From: Antarcticirhabdus aurantiaca
Lineage (GTDB): Bacteria > Pseudomonadota > Alphaproteobacteria > Rhizobiales > Rhizobiaceae
Reading direction: 5' to 3'
DNA: 64,000 nucleotides
Assembly: GCF_009765365.1 (NCBI RefSeq)
Contig: NZ_VTOM01000003.1
Location: forward strand, 186,001-250,000
The position numbers and the translations under genes were made by a program. The notes under the pieces were generated by a model. It was given only the letters and a program-made list of their open reading frames with translations, was not told the DNA's origin and made no database searches. Within the stretch, counting starts at the first letter, position 1. The number at the start of each line of letters is the position of its first letter. Shown piece by piece: positions 15,920 to 24,514 of this stretch.

Positions 15920-16777
15920 ATGTCGCGAACCGTCTATGTCAACGGCGCCTTCGTCCCCGAAGAGGCCGCGACGATCTCCGTCTTCGACCGCGGCTTCCTG
16001 TTCGCCGACGGCGTCTACGAGGTGACCACGGTTCTCGGCGGGCGGCTGATCGATTTCGCCGGTCACATGGCCCGGCTGCGCCGCTCGCTCGCCGAACTCG
16101 CCATGGACGCGCCGGCCGACGAGGCCGAGATCCTCTCGATCCACCGCGAGCTCGTCGCCCGCAACGGGATCGAGGAGGGCATGGTCTACCTCCAGGTGAC
16201 GCGCGGCGCCGCCGACCGCGACTTCGCCTTCCCGCCCGCCGGCACGAAGCCCTCGCTCGTCCTGTTCACGCAGGAAAAGGCCGTGTCGGACAATCCCGCC
16301 GCGGAAAAGGGCCTGACCGTCGTGTCCGTGCCCGACCAGCGCTGGGCGCGCCGCGACATCAAGACCGTGCAGCTGCTCTACCCCTCCCTTGCCAAGATGG
16401 AGGCGAAGGCGCGCGACGCGGACGATGCCTGGATGGTCGAGAACGGCCTCGTCACCGAGGGCACGTCCAACAATGCCTGGATCATCCTCGCCGACGGCAC
16501 GATCGTCACCCGCCCGCGCTCGGAAGCCATCCTCCACGGCATCACCCGCTCGGCCGTGCTGCGCCTCGCCGAGGAGGCCGGCCACCGCTTCGTCGAGCGC
16601 CCCTTCAGCATCGAGGAAGCGAAGGGTGCGGCCGAAGCCTTCATCACCTCGGCCTCCGCCTTCGTGATGCCCGTGGTGCGCATCGACGGCGCGCCCGTCG
16701 GCGCCGGCGTTCCCGGCCCCCTCTCCCGGCGCCTGCGGCAGATCTACATCGAGGAAGCGCGGCGCACCGCGATCTGA
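15920..16777 (+). CDS. dat: D-amino-acid transaminase (class IV aminotransferase)
   Basis: A 285-residue PLP enzyme. It starts MSRTVYVNGAFVPEEAATIS, has FDRGFLFADGVYEV, the catalytic Lys148 in RRDIKTVQLLYP and the PLP-binding Glu180 in VTEGTSNNAW, the pattern of D-alanine aminotransferases rather than IlvE (which has a different lysine context). It interconverts D-alanine or other D-amino acids and 2-oxo acids, supplying D-glutamate or D-alanine for peptidoglycan or using D-amino acids as nutrients. AGGGAG sits eight bases before the ATG; the longer frame upstream is rejected. It precedes an importer but is separated from it by 114 bases. Confidence 0.88.
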   Translation: MSRTVYVNGAFVPEEAATISVFDRGFLFADGVYEVTTVLGGRLIDFAGHMARLRRSLAELAMDAPADEAEILSIHRELVARNGIEEGMVYLQVTRGAADRDFAFPPAGTKPSLVLFTQEKAVSDNPAAEKGLTVVSVPDQRWARRDIKTVQLLYPSLAKMEAKARDADDAWMVENGLVTEGTSNNAWIILADGTIVTRPRSEAILHGITRSAVLRLAEEAGHRFVERPFSIEEAKGAAEAFITSASAFVMPVVRIDGAPVGAGVPGPLSRRLRQIYIEEARRTAI

Positions 16778-16784
16778 GCCCTCT

Positions 16785-16802
16785 CGCGATCACGCGATCG
16801 CG
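16785..16802 (+). repeat. Hairpin downstream of dat
   Basis: CGCGATC and GATCGCG pair across a 4-base loop seven bases after the dat stop. No T-run follows, so it may be a weak terminator or a processing or stability element before the importer operon. Confidence 0.35.
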
Positions 16803-16880
16803 TCGCCCCTCGACATGCGGCGGGGTGACGGCGCTCTTGCGACGTCCTATCCTCGATTCGGGCACCTCGGGACGATTTTG

Positions 16881-16885
16881 GGAGG
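16881..16885 (+). promoter_or_regulatory. Strong Shine-Dalgarno supporting a TTG start
   Basis: GGAGG six bases before the TTG at 16892. No ATG or GTG lies at a suitable distance, so the site decides that the binding-protein gene starts with TTG. Confidence 0.7.
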
Positions 16886-16891
16886 ATCGTT

Positions 16892-17878
16892 TTGAAGAGT
16901 TGGGTCCTTGCGGCCGTCGGCGCCGCAGCTCTGGCGCTCGGCCTCGCATCCGCGGCGCGCGCGCAGGAGCCGATCCGCGTCGGCGTCCTGCAATACGGCA
17001 CCGTCAACTGGGAGCTCGACGCCATGGTGCGCAACGGGCTCGACGCGGCCAACGGGGTCGACGTCGAGATCGTGCCCTTCGCCGGCGAAGACGCGTCCAA
17101 CATCGCCTTCCAGTCCGGCGACGTCGACATGATCGTGTCGGACTGGCTCTGGGTCTCGCGCGAGCGCCAGGCCGGCAGCGACTTCACCTTCGCGCCCTAT
17201 TCCACCTCGGTCGGCTCCGTGATGGTGCCGCAGAGCAGCCCGATCAAAAGCCTCGCCGACCTGAAGAACAAGACGCTCGGCGTCGTCGGCGGACCGCTCG
17301 ACAAGAACTGGCTCCTGATCCAGGCGCTGGCCAAGCGCGACCACGGGCTCGATCTCGCCGCCGAGGCGACGATCGTCTACGGCGCGCCGCCGCTCCTGAC
17401 GGAAAAGGCGCGCTCCGGCGAGCTCGACGCCGTCCTCAACTACTGGCATTTCGCCGCGCGCCTGGAGGCCGCGGGCTTCCGGCCGCTGATCACCGGCGTC
17501 GAGGCGGAAATCGCGATGGGCACGACGGGCGCGGTCGCGGCGCTCGGCTGGGTCTTTCGCGATTCCTGGGCGACGGAGCACCCGGCCGCGATCGAGGGCT
17601 TCCTCAAGGCCGACGCCGCCGCCAAGGCGCTCCTGCGCGATTCGGACGAGGAATGGACGCGGCTCGAGCCGCTGGTGAAGCCGGGCGACGAGGCGACGCT
17701 GCACGCCCTTCGCGACCGCTATCGCGACGGCATCCCCTCCCGCGCGCCCGCCGAGGACCGGGCCGACGCCGCAAAGCTCTACGGCATCCTCGCCGAGATC
17801 GGCGGCGAGAAGCTGGTCGGGCCGGGCAAGGCCATGGCCGAGGGCACCTACTGGTCCGGCCTCGAGAATGGCACTTGA
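16892..17878 (+). CDS. SsuA/NMT1-type periplasmic binding protein of an ABC importer
   Basis: A 328-residue secreted protein starting with TTG (MKSWVLAAVGAAALALGLAS, cleavage near ARA-QE at 25). The NMT1/SsuA pattern is visible: RVGVLQYGTVNWELDAM, SGDVDMIVSDWLWVSR, SLADLKNKTLGVVGG and the ligand-site region YGAPPLLTEKARSGELDAVL. Relatives bind sulfonates, nitrate, thiamine precursors or other small organics. The downstream permease gene begins within it (11-base overlap), and the ATPase gene overlaps in turn, giving a tight three-gene transporter. The substrate is unknown. Confidence 0.88.
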   Translation: MKSWVLAAVGAAALALGLASAARAQEPIRVGVLQYGTVNWELDAMVRNGLDAANGVDVEIVPFAGEDASNIAFQSGDVDMIVSDWLWVSRERQAGSDFTFAPYSTSVGSVMVPQSSPIKSLADLKNKTLGVVGGPLDKNWLLIQALAKRDHGLDLAAEATIVYGAPPLLTEKARSGELDAVLNYWHFAARLEAAGFRPLITGVEAEIAMGTTGAVAALGWVFRDSWATEHPAAIEGFLKADAAAKALLRDSDEEWTRLEPLVKPGDEATLHALRDRYRDGIPSRAPAEDRADAAKLYGILAEIGGEKLVGPGKAMAEGTYWSGLENGT

Positions 17879-18677
17879 GGCGGCGGGCCTGAGCGAGGCG
17901 TCCTCGGCCCGGCCGGCGCGCCGGCCGGCCGGCACGGCGCTCCTGACGGTCCTGTCGCTCGCGGGTCTCGTCGCGCTCTGGGCGGTCGCGGCGAGCCTTG
18001 CCGACAGCCGCGTCCTTGCCTCGCCCGCGGCCGTGCTCGCCGCGGGCTGGGCGGATACGGTGACCGGCGAGCTGCCCTTCAACCTCGCCATGACGCTCGG
18101 GCGCGTCGCCGGCGCCTTCGTGATCGCCATGGTCGCCGGCACGGCCATCGGCCTCGCGATGGGCCTGCGCCCCCGCCTCAACCGCTTCTTCGATCCCTGG
18201 CTGATCCTGATCCTCAACGTGCCGGCGCTCGTCGTGATCGTGCTCGCCTATATCTGGTTCGGCCTGAACGAGGCGGCGGCGATCGGCGCGATCGCCGTCA
18301 ACAAGATCCCCAACGTCGTCGTCACCATGCGCGAGGGCGCCCGCGCGCTCGACCCTCAGCTCGCCGAGATGGCGCGCGTCTACCGCTTCTCGGCGCTCGA
18401 TCGCCTGCGCCATCTCATCCTGCCGCAGCTGCAGCCCTATCTCGCGGCGGCCGCGCGCTCCGGTCTCTCGCTCATCTGGAAGATCGCCCTCGTGGTCGAG
18501 CTCCTCGGCCGCTCCAACGGCGTCGGCTTCCAGATCCACCTCTACTTCCAGCTCTTCGACGTGGCGGCGATCCTCGCCTACACCCTCGCTTTCGTCGCCG
18601 TCATGCTCCTGATCGAGTTCCTGCTTGTCCAACCCCTCGAAGCCCGCGCCACCCGCTGGCGCCGGCGCCCCGCCTGA
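17868..18677 (+). CDS. SsuC-type ABC importer permease
   Basis: A 269-residue permease with about six hydrophobic helices. A short hydrophilic N-terminus (about 1-22) precedes helix 1 (about 25-45). The EAA-type loop is EMARVYRFSALDRLRHLILP (about 167-186). It belongs to the SsuC/TauC/ThiX class. It is translationally coupled to the binding protein upstream and to the ATPase downstream, whose start lies 53 bases inside its 3' end. Confidence 0.88.
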   Translation: MALEAAGLSEASSARPARRPAGTALLTVLSLAGLVALWAVAASLADSRVLASPAAVLAAGWADTVTGELPFNLAMTLGRVAGAFVIAMVAGTAIGLAMGLRPRLNRFFDPWLILILNVPALVVIVLAYIWFGLNEAAAIGAIAVNKIPNVVVTMREGARALDPQLAEMARVYRFSALDRLRHLILPQLQPYLAAAARSGLSLIWKIALVVELLGRSNGVGFQIHLYFQLFDVAAILAYTLAFVAVMLLIEFLLVQPLEARATRWRRRPA

Positions 18678-19401
18678 GCCCTCCGGCGCCCTGTCCGTCC
18701 GCATCGACGAGAAGCTCTTCCGCGCCGCCGACGGCGGGCTCGTGCGCGCCATCGAGAACCTCGCCTTCGAGGCGCCGAAGCACGGCTTCACCGTGCTCAT
18801 CGGCCCCTCCGGCTGCGGCAAGACGACGACGCTGCGCATCATCCTCGGCCTCGATGCCGATTATCGCGGCGAGGTCCGCCTGCCCGAACGCGAAGGGCGC
18901 GTCGCCGTGGTGTTCCAGGAGCCGCGCCTCCTGCCCTGGCGCGACGTCGAGGCCAATGTCCGCCTCGCCCTCCCGCACGAGCTCAGATCGGCCGATCTCG
19001 ACGCACTCTTCGCCACCCTCGGCCTCGAAACGATGCGCTCGCGCTTTCCCGGCGAGCTGTCCCTCGGCCTCGCCCGACGGGCGGCGCTCGCCCGCGCCTT
19101 CGCCACCGAGCCCTCGCTCCTCCTCCTCGACGAGCCCTTCGTTTCGCTCGACGAGATGACCGCGAGCCGCCTGCGCGCCCTTCTCGTATCCGTCTGGTCG
19201 GCCCGCCCGACTACCGCGCTGATGGTCACCCACAACCTGCGCGAGGCCGTGGAGCTCGCCGACCGCATCGTCTTCCTCACGGCCCGGCCGGGGCGCCTGC
19301 GCGGCGTCGTTGATCTCGACCGGCCCCGCGCGGCGCGCGATGCCGTCTGGCGCGAGGCGACGCTTCGCGCCATCGACGAGGCCTATCCCGGCATCCTTTG
19401 A
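18625..19401 (+). CDS. SsuB/TauB-type ABC importer ATPase with variant signature motif
   Basis: A 258-residue ATPase: Walker A GPSGCGKTT (60-68), Q-loop VFQEPRLLPWRD, Walker B LLLLDEPFVSLDE, H-loop MVTHNLREA. The signature reads ELSLGLARRAALARA instead of LSGGQ; LSLGM/L variants are known among SsuB-like proteins, so it is probably functional. The start is taken as the TTG at 18625, because no later ATG or GTG leaves the first beta strand intact; this gives a 53-base overlap with the permease gene and a Pro/Ala-rich N-terminus. The exact start is the uncertain point. Confidence 0.85.
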   Translation: MSNPSKPAPPAGAGAPPEPSGALSVRIDEKLFRAADGGLVRAIENLAFEAPKHGFTVLIGPSGCGKTTTLRIILGLDADYRGEVRLPEREGRVAVVFQEPRLLPWRDVEANVRLALPHELRSADLDALFATLGLETMRSRFPGELSLGLARRAALARAFATEPSLLLLDEPFVSLDEMTASRLRALLVSVWSARPTTALMVTHNLREAVELADRIVFLTARPGRLRGVVDLDRPRAARDAVWREATLRAIDEAYPGIL

Positions 19402-19470
19402 GGCGGGCGCGGCGTCTTTCGCGCTGCACAACGCTTGACCCGGCCGCCGGCTCGGCCGAGTTTCAGCCTC

Positions 19471-20079
19471 ATGCGAACGATTCAATCCATCTGCGTTTAT
19501 TGCGGCTCGTCCCCGGGCAGCGACCCGATCTACCTCGACAGCGCCAAGGTGCTCGGCCGGGCCATCGCCCAGGCCGGCATCCGCCTCGTCTATGGCGGGG
19601 GCACGCGCGGCATCATGGGCGCGGTCTCCGACGCCGTGATCGAGGCCGGCGGCTCCGTCACCGGCATCATCCCGCGCTTCCTGATCGACATGGAGGCGAC
19701 GGAAAGCGAGCTGACGCGGCTGGACGAGCTCGTCGTCACGAACGACATGCACGAGCGCAAGCACGCCATGTTCGAGCGCTCCGACGCCTTCGTGGCGCTG
19801 CCCGGCGGCATCGGCACGCTGGAGGAGCTGATCGAGATCATGACCTGGAGCCAGCTCGGCCGGCACAGGAAGCCGATCGCCATCGCCAACGTCAACGGCT
19901 TCTGGGACCCGCTCTCCGCGCTCCTCGACCACATGCGCGGCGAAGGCTTCATCCACACCGCGCACCAGGTCCGCCCGCTCGTCGTCGACGCGGTCGCCGA
20001 CCTCGTCCCCGCCATCCTCGCCGCCGCCCCTCCTCCCGAGCGCGCCGAGGGCGAGGAAGCGGTGATCGAGCGGCTCTGA
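19471..20079 (+). CDS. LOG-family nucleotide 5'-monophosphate phosphoribohydrolase (TIGR00730)
   Basis: A 202-residue Rossmann-like protein with the family markers ICVYCGSSPGSDP, LVYGGGTRGIMGAV, MHERKHAMFERSDAFVALPG and PGGIGTLEE (111-119). Members release free bases from nucleoside 5'-monophosphates, classically cytokinin riboside monophosphate, and probably do housekeeping salvage in most bacteria. The start is the ATG at 19471; an upstream TTG frame adds only unconserved residues. It converges with the RarD-type gene 10 bases away, with a small hairpin spanning the junction. Confidence 0.9.
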   Translation: MRTIQSICVYCGSSPGSDPIYLDSAKVLGRAIAQAGIRLVYGGGTRGIMGAVSDAVIEAGGSVTGIIPRFLIDMEATESELTRLDELVVTNDMHERKHAMFERSDAFVALPGGIGTLEELIEIMTWSQLGRHRKPIAIANVNGFWDPLSALLDHMRGEGFIHTAHQVRPLVVDAVADLVPAILAAAPPPERAEGEEAVIERL

Positions 20080-20093
20080 GATTATTGTCTCAG
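20076..20093. terminator. Small bidirectional hairpin between convergent genes
   Basis: CTGAGA and TCTCAG pair across a TTATTG loop. The stem includes both stop codons of the convergent LOG and RarD-type genes. Six base pairs without a T-run is weak, but the AT-rich loop is conspicuous here. Confidence 0.4.
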
Positions 20094-21007
20094 CCCGTCC
20101 CGCCCGCGGCCTGCACGGCCGCGGTGCGGCGGCGGCGTGCGGCGATGAGGGTCGTCGTGTAGAGGGCGAGCGCCGCCCAGATGAAGGCGAACGACACGAG
20201 CTGCGCGCCCGTGAACGGCTCGCCGAAGATGAAAACCGCGGTCAGGAACAGGAGCGTCGGAACCGCGTACTGCATGAGCCCGATCGTCGAGAAGTGCAGG
20301 AGCCGCGCTCCGGCCGCGAACAGGATCAGCGGGATCGCGGTCAACGGTCCGGCCCCCACCAGAAGCGCCGTTTCCAGCGCGTTGCGCCCGAAATGCGGCT
20401 GGGTCACGAAGACGGCCAGCACGATCAGGGCCGGCACCGCCAGGATCGCCACTTCCAGGAAGAAGCCCTCGCTCGCACCCGCCGGCACCACCTTGCGGAT
20501 CAGGCCGTAGGTGCCGAAGGTCAGCGCCAGGACGAGCGAGATCCAGGGCAGCGTCCCCACGGACAGGGTGAGGATCACGACGCCGGTCGTCGCCAGCGCG
20601 ATCGCGCCGAGCTGGACGCGGGTCGGCCGCTCGCCGAGAAAGATCGCCGCGAGCGCCACGTTCACCAGCGGGTTGATGTAGTAGCCGAGCGCCGCCTCCA
20701 CCGCGCGGTGCTCGGCGATGGCGTAGACGTAGGTGCTCCAGTTCACCGAGATCAGCGTCGCCGTGATCGCCGCGAGCCCGAGCGTGCGCGGATCGGCGAG
20801 GAGCCCCACGGCCCGGCGCAGCAGGCCCTGGTGCCAGAGCAGCGCCACGGCGAAGGGGATCGACCAGAGGATCCGGTGCGCCACCACCTCCAGCGGCGAC
20901 ACGTGCCCGAGCATCTTCAGATACATCGGCAGAACCAGCCCCCACAGGAGGTAGGCCCCGCCGGCATAGAGAAAGCCGAGGCGAGGCTCCGGATCGCTGG
21001 ACTGCAT
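20090..21007 (-). CDS. rarD: RarD-type EamA/DMT-superfamily permease
   Basis: A 305-residue membrane protein with about ten hydrophobic helices and the RarD features GGAYLLWGLVLPMYLKML, VVAHRILWSIPFAV, INWSTYVYAI-like (SVNWSTYVYAIAEHR) and LGYYINPLVNVALA. RarD proteins are drug/metabolite-superfamily permeases first linked to chloramphenicol sensitivity; real substrates are not settled. It is monocistronic and convergent with the LOG gene, with an 81-base gap to holC upstream. Confidence 0.9.
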   Translation of the reverse strand: MQSSDPEPRLGFLYAGGAYLLWGLVLPMYLKMLGHVSPLEVVAHRILWSIPFAVALLWHQGLLRRAVGLLADPRTLGLAAITATLISVNWSTYVYAIAEHRAVEAALGYYINPLVNVALAAIFLGERPTRVQLGAIALATTGVVILTLSVGTLPWISLVLALTFGTYGLIRKVVPAGASEGFFLEVAILAVPALIVLAVFVTQPHFGRNALETALLVGAGPLTAIPLILFAAGARLLHFSTIGLMQYAVPTLLFLTAVFIFGEPFTGAQLVSFAFIWAALALYTTTLIAARRRRTAAVQAAGGTG

Positions 21008-21088
21008 GGCATGGACCTTCGGGCGACGATTGCCAGCGCGGCTTAATGCATCGCGCGCGCCGCGCCCACCTGTTTCATGGTGGATGCC

Positions 21089-21544
21089 TCAGCCTTTGCG
21101 CACCCAGCGCCGGTCCTCGCTCTGCTGCCAATAGGCGAGGTCGTGCCCGGCCGCCTTGTCGATCGTCCAGCGCCGCCGCGCGCCGGCCAGCCGTTCCGGA
21201 TCGTGCCCGTCGAACATGTAGATCGCCCGGACGTATCGCGAGAGATCCCCCGCCGGCTCCGCCCCGTCGACCAGGAAGCGCACCTGCGGGTCGTTGGCGT
21301 CCTGCGCGCCCTCGGCCGTCAGGAGGATCGGCTGCAGCGCGCCGGAGGAGTCGGCGTCCGTGCCGTGCGGCAGGAAGCTGTCGTCGCGATAGGTCCACAG
21401 ATGGTGGTCCAGCGCGTCGCGCCGTTCCGGGTCGCTGGTCTGAACCACCACCCGCCAGCCGCGCGCCAGGCACTTCTCGAGGAGGTCGGGCAGCGCCTCC
21501 TCGAGCCGGCTTTCGGTCAGGTGGTAGAACAGGACCTCGGCCAC
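21089..21544 (-). CDS. holC: DNA polymerase III chi subunit
   Basis: A 151-residue protein with the HolC pattern: EVLFYHLTESRLEEALPDLL at the N-terminus, ARGWRVVVQTSDPERRDALD, LWTYRDDSFLPHG and the C-terminal DKAAGHDLAYWQQ. Chi links the clamp loader to single-strand binding protein. It starts with GTG at 21544, six bases after GAGG, and begins eight bases after the pepA stop, the usual pepA-holC pairing. Confidence 0.9.
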   Translation of the reverse strand: MAEVLFYHLTESRLEEALPDLLEKCLARGWRVVVQTSDPERRDALDHHLWTYRDDSFLPHGTDADSSGALQPILLTAEGAQDANDPQVRFLVDGAEPAGDLSRYVRAIYMFDGHDPERLAGARRRWTIDKAAGHDLAYWQQSEDRRWVRKG

Positions 21545-21552
21545 GCGGCGCC

Positions 21553-23058
21553 TCAGCGGGTTTCGTAGCTTTCGGCGACGAAGCGGTCGAGGAGCCGCAC
21601 TCCGTAGCCCGAGCCCCAGGACTGGTTGTACTCGCTCGCCGGCGAGCCCATCGCGGTTCCCGCCACGTCGAGATGCGCCCAGGGCACGTCGTTGACGAAG
21701 CGCTGCAGGAACTGCGCGCCGACGATCGAGCCGGCCGCCCGGCCGCCGCCGATGTTCTTGATGTCGGCGAACTTGCCCTCGATCATCTTGTCGTATTCCG
21801 GCCCGATCGGCAGGCGCCAGAGCTTCTCGCCGGTGGCGAGGCCCGCCGCCAGAAGCCGCTCGGCCAGCTCGTCATTGTTGGAGAAGAGGCCGGCATGGTG
21901 GTTGCCGAGCGCGACGATGATCGCGCCGGTGAGCGTCGCGAGGTTCACCATCAGCCGCGGCTTGAAGCGGTCCTGCGTGTACCAGAGCGCGTCGGCGAGA
22001 ACGAGCCGCCCTTCCGCGTCGGTGTTCAGGACCTCGATCGTCGTGCCGGACATCGCCTTGACGATGTCGCCCGGCCGCTGCGCGTTGCCGTCGACGGCGT
22101 TCTCCACGAGACCGATGACGCCGATGGCGTCGACCTTGGCCTTGCGGCCCGCCAGCGCGCGCATGAGGCCGACCACGGCCGCGGCGCCGCCCATGTCGCC
22201 CTTCATCTCGTCCATGCCGGCCGCCGGCTTGATCGACACGCCGCCGGTGTCGAACACGACGCCCTTGCCGACGAAGGCGAGCGGGGCCGCGTCCCCGTCG
22301 GCGCCCGACCAGCGCATCACGACGAGCCGCGGCGGCCGGGGAGAGCCCTGCGCGACGCCGAGCAGCGCGTGCATTCCGAGCTCGCGCATCTTCGCCTCGT
22401 CCAGCACCTCGACGTCGACGCCGACCGCGGAGAGCGCCTGCGCGGCCTCGGCGAACTCGACGGGGCCGAGGACGTTGGCCGGCTCGTTGACGAGGTCGCG
22501 GGCGAGGCACGTGCCGTCCGCGATGGCGCGGGCCGCCTCGATCAGCGTCGCGGCCTGGGGCCCGTCGGTCAGGATGCGGAGGGCGGCGGGCTTGTCGGCC
22601 TCGTCCTCCTCCTCGCCGTTCCGCTTGCCACCTTTGGTTTTGTAGCGGTCAAATTCATAGCCGCGCAGCATCGCGCCGAGCGCGATCTCGGCGATCTGGG
22701 CGGCCTCGAACGGGGTGCCGTCCGGCATCACGCTCCAGAAGGCCGCCTTCTCGGCGCCCTTGGTCTTGGCCGCGATCGTGCCCCCGAGCTTCAGGAGCGA
22801 GTCGGGCGGCGTCGTCTTGCCGGGCACCGTGCCGACCAGAACGATCCGGTCGAGGTCGAGACCGGCCGGCGCGACGATGTCGAGCGTGGCGAAGGCCTTG
22901 CCCTTGAACTTGGCGATTCCCGCCGCCTTGCGGGCGAGCGTCGCCACCGCTTCCGGCAGCGTGTCCGCGACCTTGCCGTTCTCGCCGGTCGGAACGACCA
23001 GCACGCCCGATTCGGGCAGCGCGAGCGGCGAGACGTCGATGGTCGGTAGCGATGACAT
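21553..23058 (-). CDS. pepA: Cytosol (leucyl) aminopeptidase
   Basis: A 501-residue M17 aminopeptidase. The metal-binding and catalytic region is intact: VFDTGGVSIKPAAGMDEMKG, ENAVDGNAQRPGDI and the signature VLNTDAEGRLVLADAL. Members remove N-terminal residues, using two zinc or manganese ions in a hexamer. The start is the ATG at 23058 (MSSLPTIDVSPLALP) with GGGAG five bases upstream; the open frame extends 68 codons further but that part is not conserved. A short charged insert (KGGKRNGEEEDEADK, about 165-180) precedes the catalytic domain. Confidence 0.92.
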   Translation of the reverse strand: MSSLPTIDVSPLALPESGVLVVPTGENGKVADTLPEAVATLARKAAGIAKFKGKAFATLDIVAPAGLDLDRIVLVGTVPGKTTPPDSLLKLGGTIAAKTKGAEKAAFWSVMPDGTPFEAAQIAEIALGAMLRGYEFDRYKTKGGKRNGEEEDEADKPAALRILTDGPQAATLIEAARAIADGTCLARDLVNEPANVLGPVEFAEAAQALSAVGVDVEVLDEAKMRELGMHALLGVAQGSPRPPRLVVMRWSGADGDAAPLAFVGKGVVFDTGGVSIKPAAGMDEMKGDMGGAAAVVGLMRALAGRKAKVDAIGVIGLVENAVDGNAQRPGDIVKAMSGTTIEVLNTDAEGRLVLADALWYTQDRFKPRLMVNLATLTGAIIVALGNHHAGLFSNNDELAERLLAAGLATGEKLWRLPIGPEYDKMIEGKFADIKNIGGGRAAGSIVGAQFLQRFVNDVPWAHLDVAGTAMGSPASEYNQSWGSGYGVRLLDRFVAESYETR

Positions 23059-23237
23059 GGGAACTCCCGTCTGTCGCCGGCCCGCTTCGGGCCGGGTGCG
23101 TCCTCGGCCGTCCGGCCCGGTTGAGACCGGCGGCGGCGCGTTCGCGCTATGATGCCGCCCCGTGGCCATCTGGCAAGGGGCGCGCTCATCCACCGCGGCG
23201 ATGCGCCGGCCGCCGCTTTTGCCCTTCTTTAGACACG

Positions 23238-23247
23238 TTCGTACGAA
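23238..23247. promoter_or_regulatory. Perfect 10-bp palindrome in the pepA/lptF divergent region
   Basis: TTCGTACGAA lies in the 262-base gap between divergent pepA and lptF, just upstream of the candidate lptF promoter. A symmetric site in this position could be an operator for either gene, but no known regulator consensus was recognised. Confidence 0.35.
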
Positions 23248-23249
23248 GT

Positions 23250-23278
23250 TTGACGACAGCACGCGGCGCCCTTACACG
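23250..23278 (+). promoter_or_regulatory. Candidate promoter of the lptF operon
   Basis: TTGACG (23250-23255) and TACACG (23273-23278) are 17 bases apart, about 42 bases before the lptF start. The -35 is good for an alphaproteobacterial housekeeping promoter and the -10 is weak. Confidence 0.4.
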
Positions 23279-23320
23279 GCGGCTCGGGAGCGACAGAGGG
23301 GCTGCCTGGTTGAAGGACTC

Positions 23321-24514
23321 ATGACGCTTCTCGAACGCTACATCTTCCGGCGCGCGCTGCTCTACACCTTCGGCTCCCTGCTCTCGCTCGTGACGATCGT
23401 CTGGATCGTCCAGGCCCTGTCGCGCATCGACATCGTCAAGACCAGCGTCTCGACCGTCGGCAACATCTTCTGGATCGCCTTCATGCTCCTGCCGGACCTC
23501 GCGTCCGGCGTCGTGCCCTTCGCCGTCGTGATCGGCTGCGTCCAGGCGCTCAACGCGCTGAACGCGGGCTCCGAGCGCGCGGTCATCGCCGCCTCCGGCG
23601 CCAAGCGCACGGTGATCGTCAAGCCGATCCTCATTCTCGGCCTTCTCGCCGCCGCCCTCGTCTTTCTCGTCAGCCACGTGATCGGGCCGGCCTCCTCGCG
23701 CGAGTTCCAGAACGGCATGCGCACGATCAACGCCGACGCGCTGACGCTCTTCCTCCAGCCCGGCCGCTTCGAGGAGGTCCAGGACGGCCTCGTGGTCTCG
23801 ATCGCCGACGCGCGCGGCACGGAGATCACCGGCCTCTTCATCGCCGACACCCGCGACGAGGCGACGGAGCTCACCTATTTCGCCAGCCGCGGCAACGTCG
23901 TGGAGGAAGGCGCGCGCTCCTACCTCCTCCTGTCGAACGGCCAGCTCCACCGCCGCGACGCGGCGAACGGCGCCGTCTCCGTGATCCAGTTCGGCACCTA
24001 CGCCTTCGACCTCGCCGATCTCCGGCCGAGCAACAACAACGACTGGACGCGCACCTCCGAGCGCTCCACCGCCAATCTCTGGGACCCGCATCCCAACGAC
24101 AAGAAGGCGCAGGACGAGCCCGAGGAGCTGACGGAGGAGCTGGTGCAGCGCTTCAGCGACTTCCTCTACCCGATCGCCTTCGCTCTCTGGGCGCTCGTCG
24201 TCGCGGCCCGTCCTAGGACGAATCGTTCGGGGCCGGGCCCTGCCATGGCCTTCGGCCTCGGCGGCGCGCTGGTGCTCAAGGCGCTCGGCTTCGTCTCCCT
24301 CTCGCTGGTCGACCGCGACCAGAGCTTCGCCGTCCTGCCGATCCTGCTTCCGGTGTCGGCCATCGTCCTCAACGCCTGGATGGTCCGGCGCGACGTCGAC
24401 CTCATGGAAAGCGGACCCGTGCGCGCCCTCGTCGACGCCTTCAGCAGTCTCGGCGAGCGCATCGCCGCCCTCATGCCCACGGGCTCGGCCTATTCGGGAG
24501 GGCGCGGCGCATGA
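23321..24514 (+). CDS. lptF: LPS-export ABC permease LptF
   Basis: A 397-residue YjgP/YjgQ-family permease: N-terminal helices starting ERYIFRRALLYTFGSLLSLV, a periplasmic beta-rich domain (about 125-265) and C-terminal helices (ERFSDFLYPIAFALWALVVA-like region, LLPVSAIVLNAWMV). With LptG and LptB it pulls lipopolysaccharide out of the inner membrane. The ATG at 23321 has AAGGA four to five bases upstream; the longer open frame is ignored. It overlaps lptG by four bases (ATGA) and heads a five-step envelope operon. Confidence 0.93.
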   Translation: MTLLERYIFRRALLYTFGSLLSLVTIVWIVQALSRIDIVKTSVSTVGNIFWIAFMLLPDLASGVVPFAVVIGCVQALNALNAGSERAVIAASGAKRTVIVKPILILGLLAAALVFLVSHVIGPASSREFQNGMRTINADALTLFLQPGRFEEVQDGLVVSIADARGTEITGLFIADTRDEATELTYFASRGNVVEEGARSYLLLSNGQLHRRDAANGAVSVIQFGTYAFDLADLRPSNNNDWTRTSERSTANLWDPHPNDKKAQDEPEELTEELVQRFSDFLYPIAFALWALVVAARPRTNRSGPGPAMAFGLGGALVLKALGFVSLSLVDRDQSFAVLPILLPVSAIVLNAWMVRRDVDLMESGPVRALVDAFSSLGERIAALMPTGSAYSGGRGA

